A DNA stretch of 64,000 nt from Pseudobdellovibrionaceae bacterium (GTDB lineage: Bacteria > Bdellovibrionota > Bdellovibrionia > Bdellovibrionales > UBA1609). The position numbers and the translations under genes were made by a program. This document shows, in pieces, positions 26,036 through 34,898 of the stretch. The number at the start of each line of letters is the position of its first letter. The stretch's first letter is position 1. The notes under the pieces are model-generated. The model searched no databases and was not told the DNA's origin. It saw only the letters and a list, made by a program, of their open reading frames with translations. The stretch lies in contig CANEZP010000009.1 of NCBI GenBank assembly GCA_947444305.1, positions 62,001 to 126,000 on the forward strand, given 5' to 3'.

Positions 26036-27514
26036 ATGGCAACCGACTTCAAACAGCTTCTAGAAAAATGCGAAGAATACCTCCGGGCGGGTCACGTGGG
26101 CAAAACGGCCCAGCTGGTCGCGCACCTCAATCTTTCACGCGTACCGCGTGAGTGGCGTTTGCCGCTCGCGAAGGTATGTCGAAGGGCCGGCCACACCTCG
26201 CTCGGCTTGAAATTGTTGACGGCCACGGTCCTCTCACCGCAAAAGAAATTGAGCACCGTTCCCACGCCGCAAGAGGTGAGCGAATACGCCGTGCTCCTAC
26301 AGCGAAACGGCTCGGTTGATGAAGCGCTCAGAATTCTAGACAAAGTCGACTCGAAGAGCGTGCCCGAAGCCGAACTTTACCGGGCATTTTGCTATTTCAA
26401 TCGTTGGGATTACCTTAGCGCTATACCGAGGCTTGAAAAATACTTAGCGGCAACGCCCGCCGGCTACGCGCAACTCACCGGGCAGGTCAATCTTTGCGCC
26501 GCCTTCGCGATGACACGTAATCATGAACAAGCCTTAGCGTTGCTTGCACCCGCCATGGTCGCGGCGCACGCGGGTGGCCACCGCCGGCTCGAGGCCAATC
26601 TTCTTGAGATCTCAGCGCAAGTGAGAATCCAAATGGATGAGCCACAAAAAGCGGAGAACAATTTAGATAGGGCACTGGCTTTGCTGGACTCGTTGAAAGT
26701 TCACGATTCCGTTTTCATTCAAAAGTGGAAAGCGGTGTTGCAAGCGACGCGCGAAAACTCGGCGGCGCCGCTGATCGCGCTCCGTGAGCGTGCACGGAGC
26801 GGCCGCTTCTTCGAGACGGTTAGAGAAACCGATCTGTACTCGCTCAAAATTAATTTCGATCAAAGAGTTTTCGAAAACGTTTTGTTCGGTACGCCGTACG
26901 TGGATTACCGCACTCGCGTACAACGCGAAACGGGCGTTCGCCATTTAGGCGCGTACACTATGTATGACGGCGGGGGCGCGACCTCCGGGACCGAAGGCGC
27001 CCCGGTGATGAATCTCGAAAGCGGCGAACTTGATGGGCGTGAAATTATAAAAGCGGGCGGTAAGATTCACCAAACATTGTCCGTGCTGCTTCGCGATTTT
27101 TACAAACCGGCAAAAGTCGGAACTTTATTTACCGAACTTTTTCCCGGTGAATATTTTGACATCTTTTCTTCACCCGATCGCATTCACCAAATTCTCAAGC
27201 GCGCGCGGGCTTGGGTGGCCGAGTCAGGTCTACCGCTCGACATCGTGCAAGACCAAAGCGCCTACCATCTAGAGATCAACGGCCCCGTGGTGTTTAAGAT
27301 CGCGCTTGATCGCGCGCCGACCGATTGGTTCGGCATTCAAGCACGTAGGGCCGCGGCCATTTTATCGCGGGACAGGTCGATTTCGGGCGGCGATTTAAAG
27401 AAGGCTTTGGGCATGACGGAGGCCGAGTACAAACGCTATCTAAAGTGGGCGCTCGAAGAGGGTAAAATCACGCGCGTCGGCGGTGGCCGCACGACCTCGT
27501 ATAAAGCGGCTTAG
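26036..27514 (+). CDS. TPR-winged-helix regulator, copy A
   Basis: A 492-residue cytoplasmic protein, paralogous along its whole length to the gene at 38218. Residues about 1-270 are TPR-like helical repeats. Residues about 335-420 (HQTLSVLLRDFYKPAKVGTL, PGEYFD, SSPDRIHQILKRARAWV, LPLDIVQDQSAYHLEI) resemble an OmpR/PhoB-type winged helix, where a recognition helix is followed by the G-Y-x-L hairpin. The last 70 residues form a second winged helix (GGDLKKALGMTEAEYKRYLKWALEEGKI, wing GGGRTTSYKA). This predicts a DNA-binding regulator whose TPR part senses a protein partner. Confidence 0.75.
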   Translation: MATDFKQLLEKCEEYLRAGHVGKTAQLVAHLNLSRVPREWRLPLAKVCRRAGHTSLGLKLLTATVLSPQKKLSTVPTPQEVSEYAVLLQRNGSVDEALRILDKVDSKSVPEAELYRAFCYFNRWDYLSAIPRLEKYLAATPAGYAQLTGQVNLCAAFAMTRNHEQALALLAPAMVAAHAGGHRRLEANLLEISAQVRIQMDEPQKAENNLDRALALLDSLKVHDSVFIQKWKAVLQATRENSAAPLIALRERARSGRFFETVRETDLYSLKINFDQRVFENVLFGTPYVDYRTRVQRETGVRHLGAYTMYDGGGATSGTEGAPVMNLESGELDGREIIKAGGKIHQTLSVLLRDFYKPAKVGTLFTELFPGEYFDIFSSPDRIHQILKRARAWVAESGLPLDIVQDQSAYHLEINGPVVFKIALDRAPTDWFGIQARRAAAILSRDRSISGGDLKKALGMTEAEYKRYLKWALEEGKITRVGGGRTTSYKAA

Positions 27515-27590
27515 GGCAAAAAAGGCCCCGGAAGTTTGACTTTGCGCCTTGCGACAAATATGGTGCCCAGATTCATAAAGAGGTGGGTCA

Positions 27591-28292
27591 TTGGGACAGA
27601 TTTCTAACGTTATCAAGCTCTTAGTGCTTTGCGCAACACTCCCCAGTTTCATCGCGGGCGCTCACACCAGCCATAACGCCGCCAAATCGGCGGAACTCCG
27701 TTACGCCGCCGCCTGGGAAAATCTGGCGACCCGCATGGCCCCCTGTCTCACCCCACGAAATATCTGTCAGTTGTCGCGCCAACAGCTCCGGGCTCTTAAA
27801 CTCGCGCTCGAAGCCCGTTCGAAACGGCCGATGGTTCTGCCGGTACCCGGCGCGATTTCCTACGAAGATGGTGCGCCTAAGTCCGAAGGTGAAATCCTCG
27901 AAGCGGTTCTCGGAGTTTTGCAGGACTGCAATTACGCGCTCGAACCGGAAAGTCTTCGGGATATCGTTGCCAAGGCATTGGAAGTTTCAGATTTTATGGT
28001 GTTACCGGTACACGGTGGAGAGCCGTGGATCATGTTCCAGCGCCGGGGTTTATTCATCGAAGAGGCAAGCGGGGTTACCGATTTAACCGGGCATTTCCGA
28101 TCGATGCTCCATCTCGCTCCCGACGAGACTTTGCGCTTTACGGGTCTCTGGTCGAAAAATATCGCGGGCATGATCGAAATCGGCGGCCGGGTTAACAACG
28201 GTCCGACCGGTGAAAGCCGCTTCACCATGCTCATCGGGCGCACAAAATCGGGGCCCGTTGCCTCACGTGTTTCACTAACGGTGTTCCAATGA
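27591..28292 (+). CDS. Exported hypothetical protein paired with an HTH gene
   Basis: A 233-residue exported protein. The start is TTG at 27591 behind AGAGGTGG; residues 1-23 form a signal peptide ending IAG|AH. The mature part has two early cysteines (MAPCLTPRNICQL) and one later (LQDCNY), then a mixed alpha/beta body (FMVLPVHGGEPWIMFQRRG). I do not know the family. Its stop overlaps the next gene by 4 bases (ATGA), so the two are translationally coupled. Confidence 0.7.
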   Translation: MGQISNVIKLLVLCATLPSFIAGAHTSHNAAKSAELRYAAAWENLATRMAPCLTPRNICQLSRQQLRALKLALEARSKRPMVLPVPGAISYEDGAPKSEGEILEAVLGVLQDCNYALEPESLRDIVAKALEVSDFMVLPVHGGEPWIMFQRRGLFIEEASGVTDLTGHFRSMLHLAPDETLRFTGLWSKNIAGMIEIGGRVNNGPTGESRFTMLIGRTKSGPVASRVSLTVFQ

Positions 28293-28612
28293 TTGAAAAT
28301 TACGATTCGGTTCCCGAGATAGTAAAAGCTTTGATCCAATCCGAAGAATCTTTAAGCGTACGACAGCTTAGCCGGAAGCTCGGCTATTCGTCGGATCGCA
28401 CCGTCGGCACCGTACTGCAAGGGCATCGCGAGATGGGCCCCGATATGCAAAAACGCTTTGCGGACTTTGCGAAGTTAAACGCTAGCGAACGCGAGTATCT
28501 GAATCTGCTGATCGAGCGGCAAAAAAGAATTCGCCTGGGCCAGTCGGTAGACGACGTTGAACAGAAGCTGTTGGAACATAAACGAAAAAAGAATTCAGCT
28601 TCAGAAGAGTGA
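28289..28612 (+). CDS. Short HTH protein resembling the TIGR02147 N-terminus
   Basis: A 107-residue protein. The stretch SVRQLSRKLGYSSDRTVGTVLQGHREMGPDMQKRFADFAKLNASEREYLNLLIERQ corresponds in order to the N-terminal HTH of TIGR02147/DUF4423 proteins (R-x-F-A-x-K-x-G-F-x-S ... I-x-G-x-R-x-L ... F-x-x-x-L-x-L-x-x-x-E). Compare the full-length protein at 60895. It lacks the C-terminal domain, so it could be a minimal regulator. It is coupled to the exported protein upstream and overlaps the convergent zincin gene by 12 bases. Confidence 0.7.
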   Translation: MIENYDSVPEIVKALIQSEESLSVRQLSRKLGYSSDRTVGTVLQGHREMGPDMQKRFADFAKLNASEREYLNLLIERQKRIRLGQSVDDVEQKLLEHKRKKNSASEE

Positions 28613-29764
28613 ATGCGCCGGCGCCTTCGGGCCGCCCCTTGCGCGCATGTATTCTTCGAGTGAATATGTAGGCGCGAGTTCGGGCTGGTATTGCCATGGC
28701 ATTGCATCGAGCATGGACATAAACTTCATCTTTGCGAGAATACGACCGCTATCTACCCTTGAATTTAAATTGATAACGTCGTCACCCGGCAAGTGAATCG
28801 CCGCGAAAAAATATTTCCGACTATTGGTCGGCGGAGAGAAGTACGTATTGCCTACGTAAAACAAGAACGACTCGGCGAAGTCCTCCCACGCGTTAACCGA
28901 TGCGTACAGCGAGACGAAATTTTTTTGTTCCACAAAATTACGGTACACGCCGGCGGCGTTTTCAACGGGCAAGGTTTTTTCAGCTTCGCAGCCGTAATAA
29001 CATGGGCGGAACTCGCCGAAGTAACGGTCTTCGGGACGAATCTTTTCGTCGGGCAACCAGCTTAAGGAGGGCCACAGTCCCGCGAGTTCCGGTTTGCATA
29101 CGGGTTCGTTCCCGCCGCAACGTAGGGTCGTGTGCCCAAACGCGAAATCTAAAAGATGCCCGAACTCGTGGACAATCACGTAGAGCAACAGCGGATCGGC
29201 GGTGACGCCACTGAAATTCATTTCGAATGCCGGCACGAGCGGGGACGGATCGTCTTCCATTCTGCGACCGAAGGCCGTTTGCTCTTTTCGATTAAGCCAG
29301 TCGGTCAGTGAGTACTTCGCTTCGAATACTTTGCGGCGGCTTAGCGCGAGGATGTGCCCATCCAGCCGCACGCGATCCCTGCCCGAAGAGTCACGATAAA
29401 CTTCGGGAAATTGCGTGGCGTAGGCGGTCCCTTCGAGTTCTTCCTCGATATAGATTCGGCGCAGGTGGCAGAACATTTTCTGTAACTTCGCGGGAAGATT
29501 ATCGTGCACCTTTTCAATGTCTGAAACAAAGGCGGCTTCGCCCCCGAGGCATTTACGTCCTACGCGCGGGTCGGCGGCTTGTTCCTTTGACTGAGGGGTC
29601 ACACGGCAGAGAACGGCTTGGATATTCGCGCGGCAATCTTTCGCGGGTTTCCACCTCGGCGGGACGGATCCGGCGGCGGCCCAGGACGGCGCGAACACGG
29701 CGAGCGTCGTTATCGTCGCCGCAATAAAGTGCCATGGATTGAGTTCGGAAATTCGATTCGTCAA
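28601..29764 (-). CDS. Exported zinc metallopeptidase-like protein
   Basis: A 387-residue protein with an N-terminal hydrophobic export signal (ending SWAAAG). VIVHEFGHLLDFAFG near residue 195 is an HExxH zinc site. WEDFAESFLFYV, about 100 residues later, supplies a Glu that fits the third zinc ligand of a gluzincin. Six or more cysteines suggest disulphides. The best reading is a secreted zincin; the substrate is unknown. The start is TTG at 29764 with no clear ribosome site, so it could be off by a few codons. Confidence 0.72.
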   Translation of the reverse strand: MTNRISELNPWHFIAATITTLAVFAPSWAAAGSVPPRWKPAKDCRANIQAVLCRVTPQSKEQAADPRVGRKCLGGEAAFVSDIEKVHDNLPAKLQKMFCHLRRIYIEEELEGTAYATQFPEVYRDSSGRDRVRLDGHILALSRRKVFEAKYSLTDWLNRKEQTAFGRRMEDDPSPLVPAFEMNFSGVTADPLLLYVIVHEFGHLLDFAFGHTTLRCGGNEPVCKPELAGLWPSLSWLPDEKIRPEDRYFGEFRPCYYGCEAEKTLPVENAAGVYRNFVEQKNFVSLYASVNAWEDFAESFLFYVGNTYFSPPTNSRKYFFAAIHLPGDDVINLNSRVDSGRILAKMKFMSMLDAMPWQYQPELAPTYSLEEYMRARGGPKAPAHSLF

Positions 29765-29841
29765 AGTGACGAAGCTATATCATTGACGGATATGCCCAGG
29801 CGAGGCGGATTATAGACTCTTCCGGATCGTCTAGCGGCTGG

Positions 29842-31371
29842 TCACTTCGGAAGGTGACCGGCGCAATCCATAAGGCGCCCCTGGGCGCAGTGCTTGCGGA
29901 AACTTACCGAGATCACATTCCAGATGTCGGCATTCTGCGCGCGAATTTCTGCGGGAGACGGCCCGGAAGCGACGCCTAAAGTTCGCGAAGACGGCTCTTC
30001 ATCGCGCTCAGGAGCTTCATTCGCGGGCGCGCGACGCGCTTGCTTGCGGGTATTCATGCCGGCAACGCTGGTGCCTTCGCTCCCGCCGCGACCACCACCG
30101 CCGCCGCCGCCGCCCGAAGGCGCCCCGAGTTTGAAATTCTGCGGTAAGTTTGAAGGGCGCTCGGTATTCGTGACTGGATCAAGAGTAATGGCCTCGGCGC
30201 TGTAATTGAAAGGTGAACCGCCGCCGAACGTAGACGCACCAGCAAGGCCCATGGCACTGCCTGAGCCGGACGGCCCCATCGCGGGCAAAGCCGAAACGGG
30301 TGGTAAACTTTTAGAGTTTATACCCATCGCGCGCGCTAAGGCTTTGCGTGACTCTAAGTTTTTTTGCGCGAGCGCATTGAAACCGGCCCGCGAATCATCA
30401 TCGTCTTCGCTGGCGGCCGGCTTACCGGTTTTGCTCTTATCCGTCCCGTCAACGGCGCCGGCCAATGCACCGGCCGGCCCGTTCGCAGCGCCGCCGGCTT
30501 GAGTTTGGGCCGAAGCGGGGGCCATTGCCGATTCACCGATGGCTTGAGTTTTTGCGGGATTCAAGTTCATAAACGCGCTTCCTAGCGCAGACATTCTTTC
30601 TTCACGGCGTTCTTCTCGTTTTTTCTCGCGTCGTTCTTCTTTCGCTTGCTCGGGCGTTTTTTCGGACTGGGAGGGTTTGTCTTTATCCGAGTTGCCGGCC
30701 GACTGAGGCGACGGTGTGCGGTCATTTTTATCGTTCCGGTCATTGTTGTCGTTCAGATGATTATGCACGGAGTTGAGCACATTGCCGGGAGTCTTGTCCC
30801 GGTAATCGGGAATGCCGTCGCCGTCGCTATCCTTACGAGCATGCCCGTGTCCACTGCCGCGTCGGTCGTTATCTTTGTCGTCTTTATCGCCCTTGTCGTC
30901 GTTCTTCCGGCCGCTCATCTGGTTTTTTGCTTCTTTGTATTCTTCGACGCTTTTCTTAGAAGCCGCGGCAAATTCCCGGTGCTTAGACTTAGCGCCGGCG
31001 GATTTATCATTGCAATTTCCGGCGATCGTTTTCTCTTCGAGGTTTCCGCGGCAAGCCTGCGCGCAACTCTTCGCTGCTTGAATGCATTTTTGTGAATCTT
31101 CGCCCGACTGCTCAACCTCCTCGCTCAAGTCTTTATCGATCTCATCAATGCCGCCGCTGACCGAAGTGCTTTTGCGCTTCTTTGCCGAACCACCGCGGAG
31201 GGAAGAGTTGAGGTATTTATCACAAGCACCGTTGGTTTCGGCTTTTTGACTTTGGCAAGCGCCGCTTACACCTGTACTGGAATTATCGTTCGCCGCCGTT
31301 TGCGCCGAAGCAGTGGGTAAGGACACCAAAAGGAGCACGCCGGTCGCAAGAAGAAATTTCGTTTGGAACAT
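29842..31371 (-). CDS. Exported low-complexity protein with a thrombospondin-3-like repeat
   Basis: A 509-residue exported protein. The signal peptide starts at ATG 31371 (MFQTKFLLATGVLLLVSLP...ASA|QT). An early cysteine-rich part (CQSQ, CDKY, KCIQAAKSCAQAC, GNC) is followed by a charged, disordered stretch with DSDGDGIPDYRD, the calcium-binding pattern of thrombospondin type 3 repeats. Lys/Arg/Glu-rich, Ala-rich and poly-Gly segments follow. The C-terminal 35 residues (NADIWNVISVSFRKHCAQGRL) look folded. A cell-surface or secreted calcium-dependent protein is likely; function unknown. Confidence 0.7.
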   Translation of the reverse strand: MFQTKFLLATGVLLLVSLPTASAQTAANDNSSTGVSGACQSQKAETNGACDKYLNSSLRGGSAKKRKSTSVSGGIDEIDKDLSEEVEQSGEDSQKCIQAAKSCAQACRGNLEEKTIAGNCNDKSAGAKSKHREFAAASKKSVEEYKEAKNQMSGRKNDDKGDKDDKDNDRRGSGHGHARKDSDGDGIPDYRDKTPGNVLNSVHNHLNDNNDRNDKNDRTPSPQSAGNSDKDKPSQSEKTPEQAKEERREKKREERREERMSALGSAFMNLNPAKTQAIGESAMAPASAQTQAGGAANGPAGALAGAVDGTDKSKTGKPAASEDDDDSRAGFNALAQKNLESRKALARAMGINSKSLPPVSALPAMGPSGSGSAMGLAGASTFGGGSPFNYSAEAITLDPVTNTERPSNLPQNFKLGAPSGGGGGGGGRGGSEGTSVAGMNTRKQARRAPANEAPERDEEPSSRTLGVASGPSPAEIRAQNADIWNVISVSFRKHCAQGRLMDCAGHLPK

Positions 31372-31546
31372 CCCTTTATCATACGGGTAGATAAGCGGTG
31401 TTTCCACCGGACGCGCGCGCCCGTCTCATTTCTAGACGATTTTCCCAAAGGTTGATTCAGTTTAAATCACCCTCGCGACGCAATCGTTACGAGAGATCGC
31501 GGCGCACTTTCAGGACCTAGTCCTGCGCGCTCATCCCGCTTTGCGG

Positions 31547-33562
31547 CTAGCGTGAATCACGGAAATTCGCCGCGACGTGGGAGTTGTCGCAAATAGGTTT
31601 GTTTTTAGATTGACCACAGCGGCACAGGCGGGTGCCTTCCGTCCTTAAGACCACCCGGCCGGTGCCGGCGCAAATTTCAAGGTTACCGGACACCTTGAGC
31701 GGCCCGTCGTCGAGTCGTTCGATCGTTAACTTTCCATTGCGGACCGAGAGGGTTGTGTCGTCCATCGTTGGAGGCTCGCCCGTAGCCGTAAACTTAGCCG
31801 CGTTGTGGGAGCCATCGCAGAAAGGTTTATTGCCTGACTGGCCACACCGGCACAAAGTCGCGCGCATTCCTTCTCCTTTGCCGTCGATTTCGAGCGCGCC
31901 GAGAAAAGCATACGGTCCGTTTTCGCGGGTTCGCATGAGGTTCACGTCCGGCGTCTTTTCGTTCGCCCCGCCGTCCTTGCGCCGGTATTGAATCGCACCC
32001 GAAGGGCATTCGCGCGCGACGGCGGCTAAAATTTCGGGAGTCGTGTTCTCGGCGAAGATCCATTTGCCCGGTGTGTTCGCTTTAAAAACATTCGGCAATT
32101 CGGTGACGCAGTGGCGGGAATGGATACATTTTTTCGCGTAAAACTTCAGTTCAATTTGGTCGGTTTCAGAAATCTCGACGTCCGCCCCGCTCGGGGGCGG
32201 GACCGTCGACGGCGTTGCTGTTTCCCGGACTAATTCCGCCTCGGGTGCGTTCGTGTATGGGGCTCGGGATTTTGCGAATCCGGGCATCGCCGCGATCTCA
32301 TGATTAAGTCCGGCAAGTGCTTCCGTGGCTTTCGCAATTTGATTCTTGCATGCAAGGACCCGGGAATTTTGCGTTTTGCCTTGTTCCAAATCTTCCCGCA
32401 AGCCGGTCATCATCTGAATGATCTGCGTAAGCCGCTCACTTAGAATTTCCTTCTCGGTGAAGCGATCAAGTGGTGTGAGCGCGCGCACCATCGCGAAGCT
32501 CATCCCGGCAAGAACGTCTTGATTTTCGTCCGTGGCGGGAAGGTAAGTCAGTGTCTCACCGACTACGGCCATGGCGTGCATTAAACCGTAAGAGACGCTG
32601 AGCAACGTCGCTTTGGCAGATTTAGGGCGCTCTTCAACCGCGTAGATCTGCACGAGAACCCGCAGCATCATGCCGTACAAAGAGTTAGCCAAATCCAAGT
32701 AGCGCGCCGATTGCTCATGCGTGACCCATACGCGGTGCTCGGGATTGATCGGCTTACGCATCACGGGATTACGCGCGACGGTTCTGGCGGGCTCAAAATT
32801 CGGATTCTGTTTTAATAATTGGTCGTACTCTTTTTTAATGCCTAAAAAACGCTGGAAGTGTGAATCTTCGACGTCGGCCGCGCCTTCACCTTGCGTAATA
32901 ATGACGTCGATCGCGGCGAGCGCTTCCGCCTTCGTGGTGATCGTCGACAAGCCGGGTAGGGGGGAATCCAGCGGTCCGATTTGTTGCGCTTTCGAACCGC
33001 ACAACAATTCTTTTTCGCCGAAACGGGAACATAGATTATCGAACGCGCCGCGAATACTTTCGTAAAGGGCGCCCACGGTTTTGTAGTCGCCGGCACTCGG
33101 CATAAGCCGGCCTTTTTGCGCCATCCGCGTGTACTGTTGTTGCGGCTCGAAAGATTCGCCGTCTTTGAGTTCCATCGAACGGGGCCGCTCAAGGAAAATG
33201 AAATGTTCGAGCGTGTTCATATCGAACTTCGCGAGTTCAATCACGATGTTCGCGGGGTAAAGCCCCGGCAGCGAAGGGAAGTTCGGCCGCATGAAGTGCG
33301 GGGTCACGCCGATCGCCGTCATCAGGTTTGCGACGAGGGTAAGGTGATTCATCTCTTCCAGCGCAATGCTCAAGATCACTTTACGCCAACGGGCGATGGC
33401 TTCGAGCTCTAGAGCCGACACTCCTTCGGATTCTTCCCGTTTTAAAGAGAACATCGCGTAGAGGTACAAGCACATCAGATTGTGCTCGGTCTCGGCGGCC
33501 TCGGCGAGGGCGTTGTAAAGCTGGAGTCTTGACTCAATGACGTAGGAGGATGTTAATTCCAT
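31547..33562 (-). CDS. Ferritin-like / Fer4_19 / double CDGSH protein
   Basis: A 671-residue multi-domain protein. Residues about 10-230 are a ferritin-like helical domain of the VioB/iminophenylpyruvate dimer synthase type (AETEH and LEEMNH give the di-iron ligands). Residues near 490-550 form a mono-cluster ferredoxin-like domain (KKCIHSRHCV ... CPSGAI). The C-terminal 110 residues carry two CDGSH iron-sulphur motifs: CRCGQSGNKPFCDGSH and CRCGQSKNKPICDNSH; the second has Asn for Gly. It joins iron and iron-sulphur centres in one chain, pointing to redox or iron sensing. ATG at 33562; divergent from the DsbA-like gene. Confidence 0.9.
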   Translation of the reverse strand: MELTSSYVIESRLQLYNALAEAAETEHNLMCLYLYAMFSLKREESEGVSALELEAIARWRKVILSIALEEMNHLTLVANLMTAIGVTPHFMRPNFPSLPGLYPANIVIELAKFDMNTLEHFIFLERPRSMELKDGESFEPQQQYTRMAQKGRLMPSAGDYKTVGALYESIRGAFDNLCSRFGEKELLCGSKAQQIGPLDSPLPGLSTITTKAEALAAIDVIITQGEGAADVEDSHFQRFLGIKKEYDQLLKQNPNFEPARTVARNPVMRKPINPEHRVWVTHEQSARYLDLANSLYGMMLRVLVQIYAVEERPKSAKATLLSVSYGLMHAMAVVGETLTYLPATDENQDVLAGMSFAMVRALTPLDRFTEKEILSERLTQIIQMMTGLREDLEQGKTQNSRVLACKNQIAKATEALAGLNHEIAAMPGFAKSRAPYTNAPEAELVRETATPSTVPPPSGADVEISETDQIELKFYAKKCIHSRHCVTELPNVFKANTPGKWIFAENTTPEILAAVARECPSGAIQYRRKDGGANEKTPDVNLMRTRENGPYAFLGALEIDGKGEGMRATLCRCGQSGNKPFCDGSHNAAKFTATGEPPTMDDTTLSVRNGKLTIERLDDGPLKVSGNLEICAGTGRVVLRTEGTRLCRCGQSKNKPICDNSHVAANFRDSR

Positions 33563-33600
33563 AAATTTTCCGGAACCTAACACTTCGCAGGAGTTTGATC

Positions 33601-34137
33601 ATGGAAAAATCTCGAAACGCATTGGAAATTACCTCCGACGATCACGTCGCGGGAGAAGCCTCCGCGCCCGTTACTTTAATACAGTACGCAGATTACCGGT
33701 GTCCATTTTCGGCCCAGGCCTTACGCCCCATCGAACAAACCCTGAATGAACTGCGCGATAAGGTCCGATTTGTTTACAGGCAATTTCCGCTTGTGCAATT
33801 GCACCCGGGTTCGTACGAATTATCGCAATTTGCCGAAGCCGTGGCTAAACAAGGACACTTCTGGCGGGCGCACGAATTGTTATTCAATGCCCAGCAGTCG
33901 TTGGACGATCAAACGCTTGGCGATTTTCTGACACGTTTCAAGATCGACGAGAGTAAATTAAATCACGATATGAAGTCGGAAGAGATCAAAGCTAAGATTG
34001 CTCGCGATATGGAGACCGGCAGAGAGCTCGGCGTGAAAAAGACGCCGACTTTCCTAGTCAACGGCAAGTTGTTCCAAGACGAATGGCACCAAAGCGGCAT
34101 GCGCGATCAAATTCTGTCCGCGGTCAACGCGCGCTGA
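33601..34137 (+). CDS. DsbA-like thioredoxin-fold protein with single active-site Cys
   Basis: A 178-residue protein of the DsbA/DSBA-oxidoreductase fold. YADYRCPFSAQALRP places the active site near residue 36, but the motif is CPFS, so only the first cysteine remains. The cis-proline loop KKTPTFLVNG is intact. No signal peptide is seen. Single-Cys forms cannot do the normal two-Cys exchange; they may act with an outside thiol. CAGGAG seven bases before ATG 33601 fixes the start. It is divergent from the iron-sulphur gene by about 40 bases. Confidence 0.85.
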   Translation: MEKSRNALEITSDDHVAGEASAPVTLIQYADYRCPFSAQALRPIEQTLNELRDKVRFVYRQFPLVQLHPGSYELSQFAEAVAKQGHFWRAHELLFNAQQSLDDQTLGDFLTRFKIDESKLNHDMKSEEIKAKIARDMETGRELGVKKTPTFLVNGKLFQDEWHQSGMRDQILSAVNAR

Positions 34138-34808
34138 AGCAAATCGTTTAAACGTAAAGCCTGCGTGAAATCCTTAATCACGTTATCGGCGAAGCGGGCC
34201 GAGGTAAACTGCGCCGGCGGAATCTTTTTAACGACCATGAAACTTTTGAGTTTAATCCAAGCCATATCGGGGTGATCGGCGTCGAACCCACGCGGATCTC
34301 TCACGGCCGTTTGCCAATCGGAAAAGCCGTCTTTAAAACGTGCTTTGAAGTCACGGTCCTTGAACAGCTCGTGAAAAGGTCCGGCGTCGTCGGCGATCGC
34401 CTGCCGGATCTTTTTCATCTGCGGGCTGCTCGGTAAAAAGAGACCGCCCGACACGATGATGCCTTTCCAATCCGGTTCGTTCGGTAAAATCCCGAAGAAC
34501 AAATGGGGGGTGCGTTCGAAGCGCGATCCGCTCGGGCGCGAAGCCGAGAGCGAAAGCCAGCCTTTGTACGGCGATTCACCTTTGCCCACTTTGTGCGCCG
34601 GTTTTTTTATCCTTCCGATTCCCTTCGTCGGGAAGTGATAATTTCGTGCGAGCGGCTGCAGCTCGGCTTGCAATTGTTTAGCGAGATCCACGAACGGAGT
34701 TTTCACCAACGTTTCGTATTCTTTTTGATGTCTGTCGAGCCACTCGGCACTTTTTTGTTTCGCGGCTTTCGTGAGGAACGGAATGGTCTTCGGAGAGAAT
34801 TTTGTCAT
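34107..34808 (-). CDS. DUF2461-family protein
   Basis: A 233-residue protein matching DUF2461 (TIGR02453): TIPFLTKAAKQKSAEWLDRHQKEYETLVKTPF at the start, then PYKGWLSLSASR and HLFFGILPNE, and the later YDFR/KDFK-type core (ELFKDRDFKARFKDGFSDW). The family is widespread and uncharacterised. ATG at 34808 is chosen because the family begins just before F..L; the frame continues 20 codons further upstream without support. Its end overlaps the DsbA-like gene by 31 bases. Confidence 0.85.
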   Translation of the reverse strand: MTKFSPKTIPFLTKAAKQKSAEWLDRHQKEYETLVKTPFVDLAKQLQAELQPLARNYHFPTKGIGRIKKPAHKVGKGESPYKGWLSLSASRPSGSRFERTPHLFFGILPNEPDWKGIIVSGGLFLPSSPQMKKIRQAIADDAGPFHELFKDRDFKARFKDGFSDWQTAVRDPRGFDADHPDMAWIKLKSFMVVKKIPPAQFTSARFADNVIKDFTQALRLNDLLQRALTADRI

Positions 34809-34834
34809 GGGTGATTGGTATCGTGTGAGGGGGC

Positions 34835-34898
34835 GGGCGTCCAGGACTGTCCTTTCGTGATTTCGCATCCTGCGAAATCACTGCGGACCGCCGACTCG
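34835..34898 (+). repeat. tRNA-3'-end-related repeat, copy A
   Basis: The block opens with GGGCGTCCAGGACTGTCC and ends with CTGCGGACCGCCGACTCG, around a variable interior that is a perfect hairpin (34857-34881). The first 14 bases match the 3' end of the tRNA-Met gene at 36156. Copy B at 36024 has the same ends but a different interior. Confidence 0.75.

Noticed and set aside
31511-31525. CAGGAC-CTA-GTCCTG hairpin as terminator after the low-complexity gene promoter region
   Set aside because: The stem is only 6 bp with no T tract on either strand; it may be structure in a leader but cannot be called a terminator.
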